From assembly GCA_900544475.1 (NCBI GenBank), contig UQVU01000042.1, positions 1-14,115 of the forward strand: DNA of 14,115 nucleotides, given 5' to 3'. The DNA is from an uncultured Butyricicoccus sp. (lineage in GTDB: Bacteria > Bacillota > Clostridia > Oscillospirales > Butyricicoccaceae). Below the pieces are notes generated by a model. That model saw nothing but the letters and a program-made list of their open reading frames with translations. It was not told the origin of the DNA and did no database searches. This document shows, one piece after another, positions 6,480-12,436 of the stretch. How positions within the stretch are numbered: the stretch's first letter is position 1; every line of letters starts with the position of its first letter. The translations under genes were made by a program, and so were the position numbers.

Positions 6480-7172
6480 ATGCTTTCGATTTTTGATGGA
6501 GTACGCAATATCACCATGCTGTCGGTCACGGTCCGACTGTGCCTCGCTGTTCTCTGCGGCGGCCTCATCGGTCTGGAACGCGCGTTCAAGCGCCGTCCCG
6601 CCGGTTTCCGCACGCATATCCTCATCTGCCTGGGCGCATCGCTCACCACGATGACCAGCCAGTATCTGTACCTGAATATGCACTTTTTTACCGATATGGC
6701 GCGTCTGGGCGCACAGGTCGTTGCAGGCATCGGCTTCATCGGTGCAGGTACGATCATCGTGACCCGCCGTCAGCGCGTCAAGGGCCTGACCACCGCGGCA
6801 GGTCTGTGGACGAGCGCCATTGTCGGCCTCGCCATCGGCGGCGGCTTCTACGAGGGCGGCATCGCGGTAAGCGTGCTCGTGCTGCTCGCGGAGCTGGTGT
6901 TCTCGCGCTTTGAGTACCGCATTCTGGATAACGTGCCCGAAATCAACCTTTATATGGAGTATTCGGACAAGGACTGCCTGGAAAACGTGCTTCAGCTGCT
7001 GCGCCAGAACCGCCTGAGCATTTCCAACATGGAAATCACGCGCTCGGCCGGAAGCGAGGAGCACAACGCCTGCGCTATCTTCGCGCTGCACCTGAAAAAG
7101 GGCTGCCGCACGGAGGAGCTCATTCAGAAAATTCAGCGCATCGAGGGCGTCGTTTCGGTAGAGGAAATCTAA
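6480..7172 (+). CDS. MgtC/SapB family membrane protein (second of a tandem pair)
   Basis: This 230-residue paralogue of the preceding gene starts 14 bases after its stop. ATG 6480 has an AAGGGGGGG ribosome site at 6466-6474. It has the same architecture: membrane segments over roughly residues 13-145 with LERAFKRRPAGFRT (32-45), GAQVVAGIGFIGAGTI (77-92) and KGLTTAAGLWTSA, then a soluble ACT-like tail from about 150. The pair shares the leader and ends at a strong terminator, so it is one operon. Tandem duplication with divergence suggests a heterodimer or a division of labour (inference). There is no link by sequence to the glycerol-3-phosphate genes around it. Confidence 0.9.
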   Translation: MLSIFDGVRNITMLSVTVRLCLAVLCGGLIGLERAFKRRPAGFRTHILICLGASLTTMTSQYLYLNMHFFTDMARLGAQVVAGIGFIGAGTIIVTRRQRVKGLTTAAGLWTSAIVGLAIGGGFYEGGIAVSVLVLLAELVFSRFEYRILDNVPEINLYMEYSDKDCLENVLQLLRQNRLSISNMEITRSAGSEEHNACAIFALHLKKGCRTEELIQKIQRIEGVVSVEEI

Positions 7173-7189
7173 ATAACGGAATAAGCTCT

Positions 7190-7225
7190 GCACCCCGTCA
7201 CAGGAAAGCGTGGCGGGGTGCTTTT
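7190..7225 (+). terminator. Intrinsic terminator of the mgtC pair
   Basis: A 12-bp stem with one G-U pairs GCACCCCGTCAC (7190-7201) with GTGGCGGGGTGC (7210-7221) around an 8-base loop, followed by TTTT. It lies 17 bases after the second mgtC stop. Confidence 0.9.
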
Positions 7226-7239
7226 GTATGTTTTCGGGC

Positions 7240-7277
7240 AAAAAGTGAACGGCCTGCTCACCGGGAACAGACCGTTC
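7240..7277 (-). terminator. Intrinsic terminator of the glycerophosphodiesterase gene
   Basis: On the minus strand, GAACGGTCTG (7277-7268) pairs with CAGGCCGTTC (7256-7247), 10 bp with one G-U, and five T follow (complement of 7240-7244). It starts 29 bases after the stop and faces the mgtC terminator, so the two convergent operons are insulated. Confidence 0.85.
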
Positions 7278-7305
7278 GAGAAAAAGAGAAAAGAGAGAGG
7301 CAGGT

Positions 7306-8055
7306 TTAGTGGACGCCTTCCTCGGCTGCCACGCGGCAGAGAACGTCTGCGTGGTTGGAAATGATGGCGTCAACGCCGCGATGGATCATATCGCGCATAT
7401 TTTCCTCGTCGTTTACCGTCCAGGTGTTGACCTTCATGCCGCGGCTGTGGTACAGGTCAACCAGCTCCGGCTGATACTGGAGCAGCATATAGCGCGGGTG
7501 CATATTGTCCGCGTTCGAGCGCTCGATGTACTTGTCGATGTCGAGGTACGGCTTGTCGTAGAGCAGGCCGGTCTTGATGTCCGGGCACAGCTCCTTGAAG
7601 TTCTGCATGGAAATATGGTTGAAGGAGGAAACGAATACGCGGTCCTGCATCTTGTGGGCGCAGATGGCGTCGATGACGCGCTGCTCCAGACCCTCGTAGA
7701 ATACCTCGTAGTTCTTCAGCTCCATATTGAGCAGCATATTGGTTTCGTCGCAGAAATCGAGCAGCTGGTCGAAGGTCCAGATGTGCTGACCCGCGAACTC
7801 CGGGGACTTCCATGCGCCGATGTCCAGCTGGAGCATTTCCTCGTAGGTGTGGTCCTTGATAAAGCCGGTGCCGTTCGAGGTGCGCTCGACCGAAGCATCG
7901 TGGAAAATAATGAGCTTGCCGTCCTTCGTGATATGAACATCGCTCTCGAAGCCGTCAACGCCGGTCTCCTCGACCGCCTTGCGGAACGCGAGCGGGCTGT
8001 TCTCCGGATAGTTGCCGGAAAAACCGCGGTGTGCAAGCAGCATGACCTTTTTCAT
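7306..8055 (-). CDS. Glycerophosphodiester phosphodiesterase (cytosolic)
   Basis: This 249-residue enzyme hydrolyses glycerophosphodiesters to glycerol-3-phosphate and an alcohol. Catalytic and metal-site residues of the GDPD family are visible: HRG with H9 and R10, PEN 17-19, E37 and D39 in FESDVH, the H52-D53 pair in FHD, and E112 and K114 in MELK. The closing strand GVDAIISNHAD is also typical. Length is normal for the short UgpQ-like class. There is no signal peptide, so it works on imported substrate, which fits an ABC importer under the same leader type. ATG 8053-8055 has AGAGG (complement of 8065-8069) nine bases upstream. The gene is a single-gene transcript with its own promoter, leader terminator and end terminator. 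Headgroup preference cannot be read from the sequence. Confidence 0.96.
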   Translation of the reverse strand: MKKVMLLAHRGFSGNYPENSPLAFRKAVEETGVDGFESDVHITKDGKLIIFHDASVERTSNGTGFIKDHTYEEMLQLDIGAWKSPEFAGQHIWTFDQLLDFCDETNMLLNMELKNYEVFYEGLEQRVIDAICAHKMQDRVFVSSFNHISMQNFKELCPDIKTGLLYDKPYLDIDKYIERSNADNMHPRYMLLQYQPELVDLYHSRGMKVNTWTVNDEENMRDMIHRGVDAIISNHADVLCRVAAEEGVH

Positions 8056-8080
8056 AGTGGTTCGCCTCTTTCATAAAAAT

Positions 8081-8140
8081 AAAAAAACACATACCGATAG
8101 TGTATCCGGTATGTGCTCACTCAACAAATCTCATGCACAT
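8081..8140 (-). promoter_or_regulatory. Leader terminator of the glycerophosphodiesterase gene with GlpP-type element
   Basis: On the minus strand, CACATACCG (8115-8107) pairs perfectly with CGGTATGTG (8096-8088), extended by ATA/TAT with one bulge. Seven T follow (complement of 8081-8087), so an intrinsic terminator lies between the promoter and the start codon. Just upstream are ATGT (8140-8137), TGCATG (8137-8132), GAGA (8132-8129) and GAGTGA (8122-8117), a weaker copy of the element in the other two leaders. Here the GAGT block lies next to the stem rather than inside it. Confidence 0.68.
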
Positions 8141-8144
8141 ATAC

Positions 8145-8172
8145 ATTATAACATAATACCGGCGGAATGCAA
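8145..8172 (-). promoter_or_regulatory. Promoter of the glycerophosphodiesterase gene
   Basis: On the minus strand, -10 TATAAT (complement of 8145-8150) with a TGT extension and -35 TTGCAT (complement of 8167-8172) are spaced by 16 bases. The predicted start is near 8138. The -35 lies inside one arm of the inverted repeat at 8162-8193. Confidence 0.68.
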
Positions 8173-8203
8173 ATTATATTTCGTGCATTCCGCATATTTT
8201 TTT
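8162..8203 (+). repeat. Inverted repeat with T-tract overlapping the phosphodiesterase -35 (terminator or operator)
   Basis: GCGGAATGCA (8162-8171) and TGCATTCCGC (8184-8193) form a perfect 10-bp inverted repeat with a 12-base spacer, followed by ATA and seven T (8197-8203). Read rightward it has the form of an intrinsic terminator, but no rightward gene ends here. Its left arm contains the -35 of the leftward promoter, so it may instead be a repressor site. Confidence 0.55.
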
Positions 8204-8226
8204 GCCCGGAAAGGTACCGATGGAGA

Positions 8227-8268
8227 AGTGAAGAGTGGAGAGTGGGGAGTGGACAGTGGACAGTGGAC
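8227..8268 (+). repeat. Six tandem heptamers (AGTGGAC type)
   Basis: Contiguous 7-base units: AGTGAAG (8227), AGTGGAG (8234), AGTGGGG (8241), then three identical AGTGGAC (8248, 8255, 8262), followed by a partial AG. Divergence increases leftward. There is no coding potential; this resembles the short G-rich intergenic tandem repeats found in many bacterial genomes. Confidence 0.85.
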
Positions 8269-8510
8269 AGATGCCGGACGTTGCCCTGGTCGAGGTTGAT
8301 TGGGGTTGAGTTCCGGGTCGGGCAGGAAATTACGCTCACCGAAAGCCGCCGCCGGGTGCTCCGCCCGCCGAGGAAAGCCGGGCGTCCGCCTGATACACAG
8401 TGCACAACCGGCATTCGGCGGCGCACACGGGTGCGCTTGTCGGTTTGACTATAAAAACGGACGCAAATTCAGCTAATGCGCGGAAAATATGCGGTTTGAC
8501 GCGGCATTGC
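8269..8510. other. Gene-free GC-rich stretch
   Basis: No reading frame here has a plausible start with a ribosome site, and codon content is erratic in every frame. The only clear structure is a hairpin GCGCAC/GTGCGC (8421-8426 with 8431-8436) followed by TTGT. I see no RNA gene. Confidence 0.5.
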
Positions 8511-8539
8511 TTGCGAAAGATGGGCGGCGGTGGTACAAT
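8511..8539 (+). promoter_or_regulatory. Promoter of the Gfo/Idh/MocA gene
   Basis: TTGCGA (8511-8516) and TACAAT (8534-8539) are spaced by 17 bases with a TGG extension of the -10. The start is near 8546. The 70-base leader has a small hairpin CAGGAG/CTCCTG (8557-8562 with 8567-8572) but no T-tract and no GlpP-type element. Confidence 0.68.
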
Positions 8540-8613
8540 GATTGCAGAAGAAAAAGCAGGAGCGACCTCCTGATAAGAGAGAAAACGCCGTGCTGAAAAA
8601 GGAGAAAACTGCA

Positions 8614-9633
8614 ATGAAAGACATTAAAGTCGGTATCGTAGGTCTGGGCCGTCTGGGTTCGGTTCACGCACAGAATCTGGCATTCAAGATCCCGGGCTGC
8701 AAGCTCGTTGCTGCCTGCTCGCTCGAGCAGAAGGAGCTGGACTGGGCGAAGGATTACCTCAAGGTAGAGTACACCACCACCGATTACAAGAAGATGGTCG
8801 ATGAGGCGGATATCGAGGCAGTCGTTATCGTTTCCTCGTCCCCGGAGCACTGCTGGATGATCGAGTACGCGCTCGACGCCGGCAAGCACGTATTCACCGA
8901 CAAGCCGCTCGGCTGTTCTCTCGAGGAGTGCAAGCGTGCGGAGGCTGCGGTTGAGCGTCATCCGGACAAGCTGTTCTTCCTCGGCTTCATGCGCCGCTAC
9001 GACCCGTCCTACGCTGATGCAAAGGCACAGATCGACGCAGGCCACATCGGCAAGCCGTATCTCGTCAAGGCGACCGGCCTCGACCCGGAAGCACTGGTCG
9101 AGAGCTGCATCAAGTTCTCCAAGACCTCGGGCGGCATTTTCATCGACGCGGCGTCCCACGACATCGACCTGATGCGCTGGTTCCTCGGCGGCGAAGTCAC
9201 CGAAGTTTACGCAGCAGGCACGAACTTCAAGCATCCGGAGTTCGCTGAGAACGGCGACACCGAGACCGGCATGGCAATGCTGAAGTTCGACAACGGCACG
9301 GTTGCTTTCCTGCACGTAGGCCGCACTGCACCGCACGGCTACCACACCGAGACCGAAATTGTCGGCACCGAAGCGCACATCCGAGTTGCAGGTGTGCCCT
9401 GGAAGGACCGCGTCATGGTATACGACCAGTACGGCGCACGTCAGGAGATCATCGAGAACTTCCCGCAGCGTTTTGCGGAAGCATACCTGCTTGAGATGGT
9501 GGACTTCATCGACTGCATTCAGAAGGGCCGCAAGCCGGAGCTGACCGTTTACGACGGCACCAAGGCAACCCTCGTTACCTACGCTATCACCGATTCGTTC
9601 CATACGGGCAAGCCGGTGACGGTCAAGTACTAA
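8614..9633 (+). CDS. Gfo/Idh/MocA family oxidoreductase, inositol 2-dehydrogenase-like
   Basis: This 339-residue NAD(P)-dependent sugar or polyol dehydrogenase is of normal length for the family. The N-terminal Rossmann motif is GLGRLG (10-15). The family's EKP motif appears as D96-K97-P98 with the catalytic lysine kept. The helix GGIFIDAASHDIDLMRWF supplies D178 and H182, matching the Asp/His pair of inositol dehydrogenase IolG. The C-terminal domain covers about residues 125-330. ATG 8614 is chosen for AAGGAG (8599-8604) nine bases upstream; the frame is open further up but lacks a better start. It is transcribed alone. The closest assignment is inositol or scyllo-inositol 2-dehydrogenase, but this family is broad and substrate assignment by eye is weak. 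The Glu-to-Asp change in EKP is conservative. Confidence 0.88.
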   Translation: MKDIKVGIVGLGRLGSVHAQNLAFKIPGCKLVAACSLEQKELDWAKDYLKVEYTTTDYKKMVDEADIEAVVIVSSSPEHCWMIEYALDAGKHVFTDKPLGCSLEECKRAEAAVERHPDKLFFLGFMRRYDPSYADAKAQIDAGHIGKPYLVKATGLDPEALVESCIKFSKTSGGIFIDAASHDIDLMRWFLGGEVTEVYAAGTNFKHPEFAENGDTETGMAMLKFDNGTVAFLHVGRTAPHGYHTETEIVGTEAHIRVAGVPWKDRVMVYDQYGARQEIIENFPQRFAEAYLLEMVDFIDCIQKGRKPELTVYDGTKATLVTYAITDSFHTGKPVTVKY

Positions 9634-9649
9634 GGGCACTCGCCCTTTT
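9632..9649 (+). terminator. Terminator of the Gfo/Idh/MocA gene
   Basis: AAGGGC (9632-9637) and GCCCTT (9642-9647) form a tight hairpin with loop ACTC, running into TTTT (9646-9649). The stem begins inside the stop codon. Confidence 0.6.
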
Positions 9650-9867
9650 CCAGGGGGGGACGCTGTCCCCCCTGGATACTCAAAAAGTTCCGAAGAAACT
9701 TTTTGAGATACCCCCCTCTCGTCCGCACGGCGGACGAGGCCGCGCCGCCGCGGCGCGGGCAGAGGAGTAAAAGTCAGGTACACGCCCTGACTTTTACGGG
9801 GAATTTTATGCGGCGCACTGCGGTGCGCCTGCCCTGCCTGCTCCGGCTTTGCCGGAGGACGGCAGGG
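9650..9867. repeat. Array of consecutive intergenic hairpins
   Basis: At least six inverted repeats follow each other with almost no gap: CCAGGGGGG/CCCCCCTGG (9650-9658 with 9667-9675); CTCAAAAAGTT/AACTTTTTGAG (9679-9689 with 9697-9707); CGTCCGC/GCGGACG (9720-9726 with 9730-9736); GTAAAAGTCAGG/CCTGACTTTTAC (9767-9778 with 9786-9797); GGCGCAC/GTGCGCC (9812-9818 with 9823-9829); and CCCTGCC-CTCCGGC/GCCGGAG-GGCAGGG (9832-9867). All stems are perfect. There is no coding potential. This is probably a composite of dispersed palindromic elements. Confidence 0.75.
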
Positions 9868-9942
9868 GAGTACGGGATAGGCTTTGCGGAATGGTTTTCG
9901 TTCGGGAGCTGTTCCGGCTCTTTGCCGGAGGACGGCAGGGGA
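9848..9942 (+). repeat. 22-bp direct repeat pair derived from a hairpin arm
   Basis: The 22 bases at 9848-9869 (right half of the last hairpin, starting TTTGCCGGAGGACGG) recur exactly at 9921-9942. The second copy has only a degraded left arm (CCGGC at 9914-9918). The remaining stretch to 10000 holds no gene and no convincing promoter. Confidence 0.8.
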
Positions 9943-10019
9943 TTGCGCCGCCGTGGAAGCGACGCAGGATTATGGGGTATATCAGCTTTTGTTTACCTTA
10001 ATTCGGAGGAACATTTTTT

Positions 10020-12425
10020 ATGGGAGAAAAAAAGCCTAAGGCGAATTTTCTGGTGCGGCTGAAGATGCTGGCATCGCTTTTCGTCGTGGCCGGCTTCGGT
10101 CTGGTCGGCCTGCGCCTGCTGTATATGCAGGTCTTTCACCATGATTTCTATATTCAGAAGGCGACGTCGCTCCAGACGCGCGACACCTTTATCACCCCGA
10201 ACCGGGGCAAGATCTACGACGCGAATATGCAGGTGCTTGCCGAGTCCGCCGAGGTCGAGCGCATCACGGTATCGCCCAAGGGCGTTGTGTCCGAGACCAA
10301 GGAGAAGAACGGCGTGACCGCCGATGTCCAGCGCCAGACGCTTGCGACCATCCTTTCCGAGACCCTTTCGGTCAGCTACGACAGCGTGATGGAAAAGCTG
10401 AACAAGACCGATTCGGAATACGAAATTATTGCGCAGAAGGTCGATAAGGACGTCACCAAGGAGCTGAACGCCAAGCTGGAGGCGGCGGGCTGCACGGGCG
10501 TCTATTCCGAACCCGACACCAAGCGCTACTATCAGCACGGCTCGTTCCTTTCGGCGGTGCTCGGCTACGTCGGCAGCGACAACAACGGCGCTTACGGCAT
10601 CGAGTCGCAGTACAATGACGAGCTTTCCGGCACGGCGGGCCGCATCGTGCGCGTGCAGAACGCCTACAACGAGGACATCATGCCCGACACGCAGCAGTAC
10701 ATCCCGGCGAAGGACGGCAACTCGCTCGTGCTGACCATCGACAGCGATATTCAGAATTACCTTGAAAAGCACCTTGAAACTGCGTTTGCGGACAATCCGG
10801 AGGCGCGCGACGGCGTTTCCGGCATCGTTATGAACGTCAAGACCGGCGAAGTGCTCGCGATGGCGAACCTGCCGGACTTCGACCCGAATGACGCTTATCA
10901 CCTGACGAGCGAGGTCTACATCAACGAGCTGAAAGAGGACGTACAGAAAATCCTGACGGACGCGAAGATTACGGCCGTCATTTCGGATAAATGGTACGAG
11001 GAGGGCGGTCTTGCGAACCTGCCCGAGGACATTCAAAGCAATGACGACCTCGTGAGCAAGCTCGGTTCGACCCGTGTCAACATCCTGATGAAAACCTGGC
11101 GCAACCCGGTCGTTTCCGACAACTACGAGCCTGGCTCGACCTTCAAGCTGATGACGGTCGCGACCGCCTACGAGCTTGGCGAAGTGGACGAGAACAGCTC
11201 GTTTTACTGCGGCGGCTCGCTGATGGTAGGCGACTGGAAGGAGCCGATCAACTGCGCGAACACGAGCGGCCACGGCATGCAGACGCTGACCGAGGCGCTC
11301 ATGAATTCGTGCAACGTCGCGATGATGCAGATCGTCCAGAAGGTCGGCATGGCGCGTTTTTACGAATTTTACAAGGCGTTCGGCCTGCTCGACCAGACCG
11401 GCATCGACCTGCCGGGCGAGAGCCGCGGCCAGTTCCACAACATCGACAAGTCGAGCGACTGGAACGAAGTCGCGCTCGCGACCGCGTCGTTCGGCCAGCG
11501 CTTCACCGTCACCCCGATGCAGATGATCAACATGGTCAGCGCCATCGTGGACGACGGCAAGCTCAAGAAGCCTTACGTTGTCAAGTCCGTGCTCAACGCG
11601 GACGGCACGATCAAGTCCACCACCGAGCCGGAAATCCTGCGTCAGGTCATCTCCGAGGACACCTCGGCGTACATGCGCGAGGCGATGGAGCAGGTCGTTG
11701 CGGCCGGCACCGGCAAGAACGCCTACGTCACCGGTTACCGCATCGGCGGCAAGACCGCGACCTCCGAGATTGAAAAGGAGCGCGACGAGACCGGCAAGAT
11801 CACCGACACCGAGGACCGTTACACCGCGTCCTTCATCGGTGTTGCGCCGATGGACGACCCGCAGATCGCGGTGCTCGTTTCCATCAACGACCTGCCCGAG
11901 TCCGTGCCCCACGGCGGCGGCGCTATCGCGGCTCCGGTCGTCGGACGTATCATGGAGGACGTACTGCCGTACATCGGCGTTACCGCTTCCTACGAGGAGA
12001 ACGAGAGCGACCGCCGCGAGCAGACCGTGCCGAACGTTGTCGGCATGACGCGCGACGCAGCGGACGAGGCTCTGACGAACAGCGGCTTTGAGTACATCAT
12101 CCACGGCGAGGGCGAGACCGTTACCGATCAGGTGCCGTCGAGCGGCATCCGCATCCCGGCAAGCGGCAGAGTCATCATCTATATGGGTGAGCAGAAGCCG
12201 ACCGAGCAGATCGAGGTCCCCGATGTGAGCGGCATGGACCCGGACACCTGCCGCGACACGCTCGAGGAGTACGGACTCTACCTCAAGCAGCGCGGCGTCG
12301 CGACGAGCCAGATAACCGGCGATACGACCGCAAGCAGCCAGTCGCCTGCGGCCGGAACTAAGGTAAACATCGGTTCGGTTATTACAGTAGAATTTTCGGA
12401 TACGACCACGGTCAACGACCGATAG
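10020..12425 (+). CDS. Class B penicillin-binding protein (FtsI/SpoVD type) with two PASTA domains
   Basis: This 801-residue peptidoglycan transpeptidase has a single N-terminal membrane anchor (about 15-37) and a catalytic domain outside the cell. The PBP dimerisation domain (NRGKIYDANMQVLAES, from about 62) is followed by the transpeptidase with S373-T-F-K376, S430-C-N432 and K578-T-A-T581. The last motif reads KTAT where KTGT is usual. Two C-terminal PASTA repeats start near 669 (TVPNVVGM) and 732 (EVPDVSGM). About 60 residues rich in acidic and lysine side chains, near 300-360, are inserted before the active serine. ATG 10020 has GGAGG at 10005-10009. murE follows 11 bases after the stop. 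The order PBP-murE is that of spoVD-murE in the dcw cluster; whether it serves division or spore cortex synthesis is undecided. No clear promoter was found upstream. Confidence 0.92.
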   Translation: MGEKKPKANFLVRLKMLASLFVVAGFGLVGLRLLYMQVFHHDFYIQKATSLQTRDTFITPNRGKIYDANMQVLAESAEVERITVSPKGVVSETKEKNGVTADVQRQTLATILSETLSVSYDSVMEKLNKTDSEYEIIAQKVDKDVTKELNAKLEAAGCTGVYSEPDTKRYYQHGSFLSAVLGYVGSDNNGAYGIESQYNDELSGTAGRIVRVQNAYNEDIMPDTQQYIPAKDGNSLVLTIDSDIQNYLEKHLETAFADNPEARDGVSGIVMNVKTGEVLAMANLPDFDPNDAYHLTSEVYINELKEDVQKILTDAKITAVISDKWYEEGGLANLPEDIQSNDDLVSKLGSTRVNILMKTWRNPVVSDNYEPGSTFKLMTVATAYELGEVDENSSFYCGGSLMVGDWKEPINCANTSGHGMQTLTEALMNSCNVAMMQIVQKVGMARFYEFYKAFGLLDQTGIDLPGESRGQFHNIDKSSDWNEVALATASFGQRFTVTPMQMINMVSAIVDDGKLKKPYVVKSVLNADGTIKSTTEPEILRQVISEDTSAYMREAMEQVVAAGTGKNAYVTGYRIGGKTATSEIEKERDETGKITDTEDRYTASFIGVAPMDDPQIAVLVSINDLPESVPHGGGAIAAPVVGRIMEDVLPYIGVTASYEENESDRREQTVPNVVGMTRDAADEALTNSGFEYIIHGEGETVTDQVPSSGIRIPASGRVIIYMGEQKPTEQIEVPDVSGMDPDTCRDTLEEYGLYLKQRGVATSQITGDTTASSQSPAAGTKVNIGSVITVEFSDTTTVNDR

Positions 12426-12436
12426 GAGGACGTTTT

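Noticed and set aside
8227..8268. Heptamer array as a CRISPR or iteron origin
   Set aside because: Units are only 7 bases and contiguous without spacers. No replication initiator or cas gene is near.
8121..8448. Short open frames on both strands between the phosphodiesterase and dehydrogenase genes
   Set aside because: They overlap the promoter, inverted repeat and heptamer array, are Arg-rich, and lack ribosome sites.
8546..8613. GlpP-type element upstream of the Gfo/Idh/MocA gene
   Set aside because: No GAGA/GAGT.A pair and no terminator with T-tract in that leader; only a 6-bp hairpin.
9650..9867. Hairpin array as an integron or attachment site cluster
   Set aside because: No integrase, no direct duplication of a tRNA end and no cassette structure are visible.
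9993..12104. Very long open frame antisense to the PBP gene
   Set aside because: The plus strand encodes a complete PBP with all motifs. The antisense product is rich in Arg, His, Val and Asp, as expected from reading GC-rich codons backwards, and has no ribosome site.
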